A stretch of DNA of 64,000 bases from positions 186,001-250,000 of the forward strand of contig NZ_JAIQDG010000005.1 in the NCBI RefSeq assembly GCF_020037125.1. The letters are read 5' to 3'. Made by a program: the position numbers and the translations under genes. The stretch's first letter is position 1, and every line of letters starts with the position of its first letter. Shown here piece by piece: positions 36,701 through 43,597 of this stretch. The notes beneath the pieces were generated by a model. It searched no databases. It had not been told where the DNA came from and saw nothing but the letters and a program-made list of their open reading frames with translations. This stretch comes from Myxococcus sp. RHSTA-1-4. GTDB lineage: Bacteria; Myxococcota; Myxococcia; Myxococcales; Myxococcaceae.

Positions 36701-39700
36701 CTCCAGCAACCCGCGCGCGGCCTGGAGCGACGCCGCCAGCGAGGCGGCGCCCGCATCCACCACGAAGTTGGGGCCCTTGGTGTCGAGCGCCCCCGCGATG
36801 CGACCCGGCGTGACGTTGGGCATCATCCCCTGGAGCGTGTAGGGCCCCGAGGGACGCAGAGCCCCCGTCACCACCTCGTGGAGGCGCTCCACCAGGGGCT
36901 GGAGCGGGGCGAGCTCCGGAGCACGGTGGACGGCCTCACGAAGCCGCCGCCGCGTGGAAGAGGCCAGCACGCGCTGGGTCGCCTCCACGCCCCGGCGGGT
37001 CTTCCCCTCGAGCCCCAGGACGATGGCGGTGCCCGGGCGAAGGGCCTCGAAGGAACCGAGCTTCTGGACGAGCGAGCTCGCCACGGTGAGCCCCAGGCTC
37101 TGCGTCAGGTCCATGTCCTCGGCGATGTCCGGCAGCAGCCGCACCGAGGGCGGCAGGCGGACGGCGCCCGTGTCGAAGCGTGCCCCCGGCTCGGCCGGGA
37201 TTCCCGTCACCGGAACGCCCCGCGCATCCGGGAACAGCCCCTCCGCGGCCACCACCACGAGGTCGCCCTGGGCGGGGCGAGACTCCCTGGAACGAGGCGC
37301 CGGAGTCCCCCCTCGATACTCTTCGAGCACCAGGTGGGCATTGGTGCCACCGAAGCCGAAGCCGCTCGTGGCGGCGCGGCGGGGATGCGCACCATTCTCC
37401 GGCCAGGGCTGCTCACGCGTGCTCACCTCGAAGTCCCCCCCGAGCGCGCGCAGCTCGGCGCCGGGCCGGTCGAAGTTGGACTGCGGCGGGATGAGCCGGT
37501 GCTCGAACGCCTTGCACAGCTTGATGACCGAGGCAGCGCCCGCGGCCCAGCCGGTATGACCCATCAGGGCCTTCACGCTGGAGAGCTGGAGGCCGCGCCG
37601 CTTGCCGCCGAAGACGCGTGCAATCGACTTGAGCTCGGTGGCATCCCCGGCCGGCGTGGCCGTCCCGTGAGCCTCGATGTACTGGATGGTGGACGGGTCG
37701 ACGTGGGCCGCCGCGTAGCACGCCTCCATCGCGGCCACCTGCCCCTCCGTGCGCGGCACGTTGGCCGAGCTGCTCCGCCCATCGCTGGACAGCCCCGCGC
37801 CCCGGATGATGGCGTGGACCCGGAGCCCAGACGCGACCGCGTCCGACAGGCGCATCAGGCCCACCACACCCGCGCCCTCTCCGAAGATGACGCCGTCCGC
37901 CCGCTCGTCGAAGGGCCGGCTCCCCGTCGCGGAGAGCCCCTTGAACTGGGAGAAGAGGCAGCTGTTGCCGGGCCCGGGAGAGAAGACACCACCCGCGAAG
38001 ATGAGGTCGGCCTCGCCGAGCTCCAGCGCCTTCATCCCCAGGGCGATGGCGTAGAGCGACGAGGCACAGGCCGCGTCCAGCAGCATCGTGGGAACACCAC
38101 GGCCGACCACGTCCGTCACCACGGCCTGGAGCGTCGGATGAGGCGCCAGCTCCGTGGACCGGGCCTCGACGCCCAAGGCCTCCCGCGCCACGTGAGCGAG
38201 GGCGTCGACTTCCGGACCACCCACTCCCCGGGCGCGCAGCAGGGCCTCTCCGGCCTCCAGGCACAGCGCGGCGTCATACTCGGAGGACCCATCCCCGGTG
38301 GAGCCGAGCAGGCACTGGATGCGCCCGGACGCGCGGATGGCGGCCGCCTCCAGCCCCCGCATCACCTGCGAGAGCGCGATGGCCAGCAGCTTCTGCTCCC
38401 GGACGTAGTGCCGAAAGCGGGCAGGCTCCAGGCCCGGCGGGGGAACCAGGTCCGAATCCCGCACCCGCCCCGTGAGCAGGGTGTACGTGCGGTCCGGCGT
38501 GCCGGCGGGCCCCGCGAAGTCCGTCACCAGCTCGGGCTGGAGCTGGCCCTGGTCGACGATGCCGCTGATGCCTCGCCGGATGTTCTGCCAGTACGCCTCC
38601 GGGTCCTTCGCGCCGCCAGGAAGGATGCACCCGAGTGACACCACGGCAATCGCGGTGTCCTCGTCACGCGCGGAGTCCGGCGCGGCCACGGGCGCCTCGA
38701 CCGGGAGCGCTCCGCTGATGGCCGACACCTCGATGGAGGGGCCCGCGGGGAGGATTCGCTGGACGATGCGCGCCAGCCGCCCGTCCGTCCCACAGTCCAC
38801 GAAGCGGGTGCAGCCCGCGCGAACCAGCGCCTCCACCGCGCCGAGGAAGTCGAAGGGACGCACCAGGTGGGAGGCGAGCGCATCCGCCAGCTCGTCGTGC
38901 CCGCCGGTGTACTCGCGCCGCTCGATGGGCGAGTAGATATGTCCCTGCGGCGGACGCATGGGCACGCCGGCGAGCGCGGTACGGAACGCCTCCGCGGCCG
39001 ATGCCAGCACGGGGTGATGGAAGGGATAGCGGCTGGGCACGAAGGTGAACCCCTGCCCCCGCCCTTGCAGGAGCGCTCGGAGCTGCTCGAGCTCCGGACG
39101 CGGACCCGCGACCACCGTCTGGCGGGAGTGGTTGCGGCCGGCGATCTCCAGGCTCCGGGTGCCGCAGTCCACGATGGCCAGGGCGGTCTCCGCCTCGCCG
39201 AGGGCAACGGCCGCGAGCGTCCCCGCCTCATCGGACACCGTCTGGAGGGCCCGGATGCGATGACAGACCACCTCGGCACCCGCGCGCAGGTCGAGCGCTC
39301 CGGCCGCGGTCATCGCGGCGATCTCCCCGAAGCTGTGTCCCAGGAACACTCCCGGAGACACACCGTGACTCCGCAGCCACCGGGCGCCCAGCACACCGGA
39401 CAGGTAGATGCCGAGCTGGTCGAGTAGCGGCGACTCATCGAGAGCGCGCTTGACGGCGGCGACGTCCTGAGCGGCCAGCAGCGGGGCCGCGTCGATGCCG
39501 ATGGCCCGGCATGCCTCCGCGACCGTCGCGAGCTCGTCACGCAGCTCCGGGTGCAGCGCCTTCAGCCGGATGAAGAGCTCGGGCTCGAACGTGCCCTGCC
39601 CACCGAAGAGGAAGACCGTGGAGCCGGGCGGAAGCTTCGGCTCCGGCGGGCGTGGCGCGGCGACCCCGGCTGAAACTGGCGCGGCGTCCGCCCTCCGGAA

Positions 39701-40474
39701 AGTGTCCGCTCCGGCTGACACGGACGCGGTGTCCACTCGCCGGGAGTCTTCCGCCCCAGGTGTTCCCGGTGCGCTGTCCACTCGCCGGGAGTCCTCCCCC
39801 CCAGGTGCGCCCTCCGCGACGCTCACCCGCCGGGAGATGTTCGCCTCCTGTGCCCCTGACGGGACATCCACTTGCCGGGAGGCCTCCGCTCCACGCGCTC
39901 CCGATGCCACCTCCACCACCCGGGAAGTACCGAGCAGGGCGGCGTCGGCCAGAAGCACCCTGGCAAGCTGCCGGACCGCCTCCGGGAACAGCTCGTTGAC
40001 GGCGGAGCCCCCTCGCAACACACGGTCCTTGAAGCTCTGGGACGCCTCGGGCTCGTCGATGTTCGCCATCGCCGCGTAGCAGCGCCGGAAGGAAGTGGGG
40101 AACGGGCAGATGGCACCGTGATCCCTGTCCGCGCACAGGACCGTCTGGTACCCGCAGGCCACCGGAGTGCCGTCGCCCTTCAGCGTCCGGAAGCAGAAGC
40201 GCAACGAGACCTCGCCCCATTCCTCGAGGGTCGTCAGCACCACGAGCCGGTCGCCCAGGACCGCTGGCGCCAGGTTGCGCGTGTAGCCCTCGTAGGTGAG
40301 CAGGAGCACCTGCTCGAAGTCGCGGCGCAGCTCCGGCACCTCGAAGAAGTGCGGACCGAAGAGCAGGTGCTCGCGGCCGGCGCACTGGAACTTGAAGTTG
40401 GTGAGGAAGTGATGGCTCCCGTAGGCCATCGTGTCGTCGAAGTGGATGTCGTACGGGACGGCGAAGTAGCCCAT
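33800..40474 (-). CDS. Iterative PUFA/enediyne-like synthase: hotdog-AT-KS-CLF-like-KR-DH
   Basis: The protein has 2224 residues from ATG 40474 (AGGGGGA ribosome-binding site). Order seen: a hotdog thioesterase-like domain (about 1-175; HFDDTMAYGSHHF), a repeat linker (184-273), an acyltransferase (about 285-575; Ser381 in GHSFGE), a ketosynthase (about 605-1055; Cys803 in DAACASS, His936 in EAHGT, His973 in GHTGW) and a second KS-like region (about 1070-1370) where the Cys position is Ala1243, as in chain-length factors. Then come a structural KR half and a ketoreductase (about 1430-1880; TGGGRGVT, Tyr1844) and a dehydratase (about 1945-2215; His1966 in HLVRGTPTLPG, Asp2140). No ACP is present; the gene upstream supplies two. 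KS followed by CLF recalls PfaC, and the hotdog recalls enediyne thioesterases. The product is inferred to be a polyene or unsaturated acyl chain. Confidence 0.82.
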   Translation of the reverse strand: MGYFAVPYDIHFDDTMAYGSHHFLTNFKFQCAGREHLLFGPHFFEVPELRRDFEQVLLLTYEGYTRNLAPAVLGDRLVVLTTLEEWGEVSLRFCFRTLKGDGTPVACGYQTVLCADRDHGAICPFPTSFRRCYAAMANIDEPEASQSFKDRVLRGGSAVNELFPEAVRQLARVLLADAALLGTSRVVEVASGARGAEASRQVDVPSGAQEANISRRVSVAEGAPGGEDSRRVDSAPGTPGAEDSRRVDTASVSAGADTFRRADAAPVSAGVAAPRPPEPKLPPGSTVFLFGGQGTFEPELFIRLKALHPELRDELATVAEACRAIGIDAAPLLAAQDVAAVKRALDESPLLDQLGIYLSGVLGARWLRSHGVSPGVFLGHSFGEIAAMTAAGALDLRAGAEVVCHRIRALQTVSDEAGTLAAVALGEAETALAIVDCGTRSLEIAGRNHSRQTVVAGPRPELEQLRALLQGRGQGFTFVPSRYPFHHPVLASAAEAFRTALAGVPMRPPQGHIYSPIERREYTGGHDELADALASHLVRPFDFLGAVEALVRAGCTRFVDCGTDGRLARIVQRILPAGPSIEVSAISGALPVEAPVAAPDSARDEDTAIAVVSLGCILPGGAKDPEAYWQNIRRGISGIVDQGQLQPELVTDFAGPAGTPDRTYTLLTGRVRDSDLVPPPGLEPARFRHYVREQKLLAIALSQVMRGLEAAAIRASGRIQCLLGSTGDGSSEYDAALCLEAGEALLRARGVGGPEVDALAHVAREALGVEARSTELAPHPTLQAVVTDVVGRGVPTMLLDAACASSLYAIALGMKALELGEADLIFAGGVFSPGPGNSCLFSQFKGLSATGSRPFDERADGVIFGEGAGVVGLMRLSDAVASGLRVHAIIRGAGLSSDGRSSSANVPRTEGQVAAMEACYAAAHVDPSTIQYIEAHGTATPAGDATELKSIARVFGGKRRGLQLSSVKALMGHTGWAAGAASVIKLCKAFEHRLIPPQSNFDRPGAELRALGGDFEVSTREQPWPENGAHPRRAATSGFGFGGTNAHLVLEEYRGGTPAPRSRESRPAQGDLVVVAAEGLFPDARGVPVTGIPAEPGARFDTGAVRLPPSVRLLPDIAEDMDLTQSLGLTVASSLVQKLGSFEALRPGTAIVLGLEGKTRRGVEATQRVLASSTRRRLREAVHRAPELAPLQPLVERLHEVVTGALRPSGPYTLQGMMPNVTPGRIAGALDTKGPNFVVDAGAASLAASLQAARGLLESGFELVLVGSTHVRRPGEGLDTAFPAEGVALLAVTTAAKAAQRGLKPLCHLRMAADAQLSTGAGLELPPHSARESLEVLRSVLAAAEGRGTTLRFHPDAATGARLEVQLLPAGAVRSTAATHAEVQGPAPAKEVVPPGVAATPETSGGFDHAAPIRYHAPVLVERSARTTRPPHLRGRRVLFIAQDEALARELASQAEALCGPEHLILCAGTSGAEGRIRRIDLTREETAEAGLDALGFDPRVILAVCRLEPGAGEAEVVADTALRHEALELLFLAARRAYERLTAGEVELASLCIGGVGPRRALHPMTGLFAGMLKSIGREVPARSVRAISTSPLPLPAALQLAAAELGSEEEGGPSVEVCFDGPRRCVRRLRPTDVTADPASTLDARSVVLLTGGGRGVTAVLAGALLKRYGCKVVLIGRSDPAEAPERVLQAPDEDLPHVEREFYAAELASNPTARMPELRKRFERYLAARELRATLDGLARLPGQMVYRAADVTRPEQVERVVQELAREHGRLDLVVHGAGTQTSKKLNRRRLAELRANLDTKLLGLRNLREACASCFARPVPFHVLTSAFSFIGNDGQADYGAANEALDRLCAWVSDASQEVRWSSAGWLAWDGIGMTRGSEYRVLGASRRLRGIRAEEGEALFLQLVDGRPREPINVQLTESERAWYGLELLPVEAPRPEATRPTRRELVVDAASVPCLEDHLVRGTPTLPGAWALDLMLQAALGEERPGLRTVTIEDVRFSRFIRVKPGGRQALRAECTPLINEPGRYSVQVKLTGDIVHATGVVLERDLVYAEARFTLTAEPPRGAPWLDAATPSGSGVRVHDPHCAPGSPIELRKMFDCLEEIRLERTARFARLGLPMTLEQAGRTVPALVLDAALRLSAMHVDGVSDSVFAPIQLQRITFDRGLVEGQGGTRLRLSLKALSPRVEGDFVQCGSVAALDEAGRLRMLFEGGLARPMA
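39656..39925 (-). repeat. Six tandem 45-bp repeats in the synthase linker
   Basis: Residues 184-273 of the synthase are six degenerate 15-residue units of the form SRRVDxAxGxxGAED, without insertions or deletions. They separate the hotdog domain from the acyltransferase and probably form a flexible linker. Units 3 and 4 are the most alike, which suggests recent expansion. Confidence 0.75.
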
Positions 40475-40496
40475 GGTGGATGTCCCCCTGAAAGGC

Positions 40497-42041
40497 TCAG
40501 GACTCGAGGGCGAGGAGCGCTCGCACGTCGTGCCCGTGGATGTAGGAGAAGCCCTTGCTGCCCGGGCGCGGCTCCCGTGCCTCGGTGGCGGCCGGCAACA
40601 GCCCGTCCACCGTCCCGGAGAGCCCGGCGTCCACCACCCAGATGGCGCCATTCACCCGCCGCGTCTTGGGTCCCAGCAGCAGCTCCGTGACATCGGCGAC
40701 GTCGTCCGCCGTGCAGAGCTGCCCGCCCGGCGTGGCCGCCTCCCAGCGCGCGACGCGTGCGGCCGCGTCGGGGAACATCCCGAGCAGCTCGCCATGCACC
40801 GGACCGGCGGACACGCAGTTGGTGCGGATGCCGTCGGTGGCCAGCTCCGCGGCCAGGTAGCGGGTGAGCGACTCGACACCCGCCTTCACCACGCCCTGGC
40901 AGCCCAGGTCGTGCATGTACCGCTGGGACATGGAGGTGGACATGGTGACGATGCTCCCGCCCCCCCGGGCCGCCATCAGCGGCCGCGCGCGCATCGCGCA
41001 CTCGTAGGTGCCGGTGATGCAGGTGCGGAACGCCTTGTCCCAGTCACGCGGGGTAATCCGGTCGAAGGGCCCGATGAGGCCGTTGGACGCGTTGCACACC
41101 AGGAAGTCGAGCCCCCCGAGCTGCTCCGCGATGCTGGAGAACATCCGCTCCAGGTGCTCCTCCTGGGCGACGGAGCCCCACAGGTGGACTGCCTTCCCAC
41201 CCGAGGCGGCAATCTCCCGCGCGGTCTTCTCCCCTTCATCCCGGGAGTGGAACGAGTTCACCACCACCGTCGCGCCCGCCCTGGCGAGCCGGGTGGCGAT
41301 GACCTTGCCGATGCCCTTCCCCGAGCCCGTGACGAGCGCCACCTTCCCCGCGAAGGGCAGGAACGGCTGAGGCGAGACAGGGGACGGCGAGGGCCGCACG
41401 GGCGCACTCGCCTCGCGCGTGGCGGCCACAGGCGCGGCCGGCGCGGGCAGGTGCGCGCGGGCCGCCTCACAGACGGCGGCGAGGGTCCGCAGGCGCTGGG
41501 ACGGAGCCGGCCCCCGGCTCAGCCCGAGCTCCTTGACGAGCACGGCCAGCACCTCGGCCTGCTTCACGGAGTCGATGCCGAGCTCATCCTCCAGGTCCGC
41601 CTCCGGCGTCAGGAGCTCCTCGGGATAACGGGTCACCCGCGCGAACACGGCACGCACCCGTGCCTCCAGGTCCGCGGGGGCGGGACCCGATGCCGCCGCG
41701 ACGGGAGCCGGCGCGACCACCGGTGCGGGCGCGGCGGCGACTGCCGGTGCCGGCTGCAGCGGCGCTCCCGCGAGCAGCGGAGCCACCACCTCCGCGATGG
41801 CGCGAAGCGTCCGGGCCTTGCCGCCCCGGGGCAGGCGCTCGGGAGGAAGGTTGAACTCACGTCCGACCACGGCGGCGATCTCCGCGAGCTTCACGGAGTC
41901 GATGCCGAGTTCGTCCTCGAGCAGTGCATCCTCCGTGAGGATGTCGATGGGATACCGGGTGACTGAAGCCGCGCAGCGGCGAATACGCTCCAGCACGTTC
42001 AACGACACATCGACGCCCTGCGATGATGGATGAGAGGACAT
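40497..42041 (-). CDS. Tandem ACP fused to a FabL-like enoyl reductase-fold SDR
   Basis: The 514-residue protein has two acyl-carrier domains (about 12-92 and 125-200). Each has the phosphopantetheine motif DELGIDSVK (Ser49 and Ser158), the sub-type seen in PUFA-like synthases. A Pro/Ala linker leads to an SDR domain (about 228-475) with VTGSGKGIGK, CNASNG and ESLTRYLAAEL, most like the enoyl-ACP reductase FabL (YgaA). Lys386 of the active site is present, but the residue at the Tyr position of Y-x6-K is Leu379. The nearest Tyr is 375, so activity is uncertain. An AAGGA ribosome-binding site precedes the ATG. It is the first gene of the operon, 22 bases before the synthase. Confidence 0.8.
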   Translation of the reverse strand: MSSHPSSQGVDVSLNVLERIRRCAASVTRYPIDILTEDALLEDELGIDSVKLAEIAAVVGREFNLPPERLPRGGKARTLRAIAEVVAPLLAGAPLQPAPAVAAAPAPVVAPAPVAAASGPAPADLEARVRAVFARVTRYPEELLTPEADLEDELGIDSVKQAEVLAVLVKELGLSRGPAPSQRLRTLAAVCEAARAHLPAPAAPVAATREASAPVRPSPSPVSPQPFLPFAGKVALVTGSGKGIGKVIATRLARAGATVVVNSFHSRDEGEKTAREIAASGGKAVHLWGSVAQEEHLERMFSSIAEQLGGLDFLVCNASNGLIGPFDRITPRDWDKAFRTCITGTYECAMRARPLMAARGGGSIVTMSTSMSQRYMHDLGCQGVVKAGVESLTRYLAAELATDGIRTNCVSAGPVHGELLGMFPDAAARVARWEAATPGGQLCTADDVADVTELLLGPKTRRVNGAIWVVDAGLSGTVDGLLPAATEAREPRPGSKGFSYIHGHDVRALLALES

Positions 42042-42302
42042 TGCTGATCCTTCGGTTCAGAGGTGCGCGGGAAGAGATGCATCAGGGGTCTGACATCACC
42101 TGATGGATGTGGCGGGCAGCCCCCGGAGGGCCGCACTGCCAGGTCACACGTCTCCCGTGACCGCCGCCGCGGTAACGAAATGTGTCAAAGCGGCCGTGAA
42201 ATCAGGCTCCATGGAGACGTCGAATGAGCCGCCGGGAAAACGACACGCGGCGCGAATCTTCCTCGCGCCGGCGCCAACTCCTCGGAATCCGTACGGCCAG
42301 CG
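42042..42302. other. Intergenic region upstream of the synthase operon
   Basis: The region should contain the minus-strand promoter of the synthase operon. A TTGACA reads on the minus strand at 42183-42188, but no good -10 follows at standard spacing. An 8-bp inverted repeat ACGTCTCC/GGAGACGT (42148-42155 and 42213-42220) flanks this spot. No gene is seen. Confidence 0.35.
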
Positions 42303-42336
42303 GCGCGAGGCCCCGGAGGCCTCGGGGGCCTCGCGC
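42303..42336. repeat. 34-bp near-perfect GC-rich palindrome
   Basis: GCGCGAGGCCCC and GGGGCCTCGCGC flank a central GAGGCCTC; only one symmetric base pair of the 34-base element mismatches. It directly precedes a TTGACA element. It could act as a terminator for transcription entering from either side or as a protein-binding site. Confidence 0.55.
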
Positions 42337-42380
42337 TTGACACCTCGCACCGGACATCGTTACTTAATATTATACTTAAG
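42337..42380 (+). promoter_or_regulatory. AT-rich promoter with ArsR-like operator in front of an SRPBCC relic
   Basis: TTGACA (42337-42342) is followed by an AT island TTAATATTATACTTAAG (42364-42380) in an otherwise GC-rich region. The island has TTAA half-sites in dyad arrangement, as in operators of ArsR-family repressors that control SRPBCC genes. The -10 could be TAATAT or TATACT, though the spacing to TTGACA is longer than 17 bases. Confidence 0.45.
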
Positions 42381-42404
42381 CGATGACCCGCCCGGGGAAC
42401 GCCC

Positions 42405-42703
42405 ATGACCGAACGCTCCGCCACGCACGCCACCTTCACCATCGAGCGCACCTATGCCGCTTCACCGGCACGGGTGTTCGCCGCCTGGTCGCGGCTCGAA
42501 GCCAAGGCCCGCTGGTTCTCGTGTCACGAAGATCGGTGACGACGGTGGAGTTCGAGCCCGCGGGCACCGGCACACGGCTGCGCTTCACCGAGCAGGGCGT
42601 CTTCCTCGACGGGCACGATGCGCCCGCCGAGCGCGAGCACGGGACGAAGCTCGGGCTGGACAAGCTGGACGCGGCGCTGCGCCGCGAGCCCGCGAGCGCC
42701 TGA
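42405..42703 (+). pseudogene. SRPBCC (AHSA1-type) gene remnant with internal deletion
   Basis: ATG 42405 opens a typical SRPBCC N-terminus (ATFTIERTYAASPARVFAAW, then AKARWF) but stops at 42539. The C-terminal part of the same family (TVEFEPAGTGTRLRFTEQG ... EHGTKLGLDKLD) continues in another frame to 42703. About 60 central residues of the roughly 150-residue family are missing. A deletion with frame change explains this. These genes are usually paired with an ArsR regulator; an ArsR gene lies at 47765-48112, but on the other strand. Confidence 0.7.
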
Positions 42704-42718
42704 CCCGTCCCGCCGGGC

Positions 42719-43357
42719 TCACAGGTTCTGGGTCAGTTGCGCCTTGAGCGCCTTGCCGGACACCCGTCCCAGACCGATGCGGTAGCTGTCCCGCCACGAC
42801 TTGTCGAGCATGCCCTTCTTTATCACGTAGCCGCCGACGCTCGCCTCGAGCCACTGGCTACAATTCCTGCATGGAGTCCTCGACTCTCCCTTGTTGGGTC
42901 CGTCCGCCAGCTTGATGGAGGTGATCTTGATGTTCTCCAGCGGAACATCCATGAGTGCAAGGTTGGCGACCGCGTGCGGCTCCGCGCAATCGAACTGATG
43001 ATTGCCCTTGTTCGCGCCGCCCACCACGTCCACGACCAGCGAATTGAGGATTCGAAAGAGACGATCCGATTGAATCTTGTCGGGCCGGGCCTGGAGCAGG
43101 CTCTTGAGCGTCTTGCCATGTCCTGAATAGCCAGACATGACCGCATACTCGTCCCGCTCGCCCGCCTGGGTGTTGCGGGCCTCCGCGACATGACTCACGA
43201 ACGCCGGTTGGTCGTCGCCATCCTCCATCAGCTGAAAGATGTCGTTCCGCGGCAGGGAACCGCGAGTGCCCGGGACTACGGAACGCGTGGGAGCCAGGGC
43301 GAACGGCCTCGTGGCCGTGGGGCCCAGGCTCTGCGCTGCGGTCATCTTCGGAAGCAT
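42719..43357 (-). CDS. Cytidine-deaminase-fold protein with CAE and PCxxC motifs
   Basis: The start at ATG 43357 has an AAGGAGAG ribosome-binding site, and the product has 212 residues without a signal peptide. The N-terminal 110 residues are polar and unrecognised. The C-terminal part shows the zinc motifs of the deaminase superfamily: FDCAEPHAVANL (Cys124-Ala-Glu126, Cys replacing the usual His) and TPCRNCSQWL (Cys163, Cys166). This CAE/PCxxC variant is known from YwqJ-type deaminases of polymorphic toxin systems. A nucleic-acid or nucleotide target is possible. No immunity-like gene is adjacent on the same strand, which leaves a role in metabolism or signalling open. It is divergent from the large kinase gene. 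Confidence 0.6.
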   Translation of the reverse strand: MLPKMTAAQSLGPTATRPFALAPTRSVVPGTRGSLPRNDIFQLMEDGDDQPAFVSHVAEARNTQAGERDEYAVMSGYSGHGKTLKSLLQARPDKIQSDRLFRILNSLVVDVVGGANKGNHQFDCAEPHAVANLALMDVPLENIKITSIKLADGPNKGESRTPCRNCSQWLEASVGGYVIKKGMLDKSWRDSYRIGLGRVSGKALKAQLTQNL

Positions 43358-43439
43358 GGCGTCTCTCCTTCTTGCCGTATGCTCCCAGGACGCCAGGCAT
43401 ACCTGGGTTGTGAACCCGAGCGTGCCCGGAGCGCCTCCG

Positions 43440-43463
43440 CGCGAAATAGCCCGCGAAATAGCC
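43440..43463. repeat. Tandem 12-bp direct repeat in a divergent promoter region
   Basis: CGCGAAATAGCC occurs twice head-to-tail between the deaminase start (43357) and the kinase start (43598). It may be a binding site shared by the two divergent genes. Confidence 0.45.
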
Positions 43464-43597
43464 TTCAAATGACAACCAACCCGGCATGACGGCCCAGGCA
43501 CTGCCAGGATTCCGGGAATAGGCGTCATTATTTCTGGATAAGGATGAACGCGATAGCGTCTTCCTTGCATCACCATGGTTGCGTGAATGGGGGGACA

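Noticed and set aside
34028..38638. A 1536-codon open frame on the plus strand opposite the synthase
   Set aside because: It lies antisense to a gene with intact catalytic motifs, and its composition (Arg, Gly, Gln, His runs) is that of a shadow frame in GC-rich DNA.
33800..42041. A standard pfaABCD PUFA synthase cluster
   Set aside because: There is no long tandem-ACP PfaA, no PfaD-type reductase, and the AT and hotdog lie before the KS.
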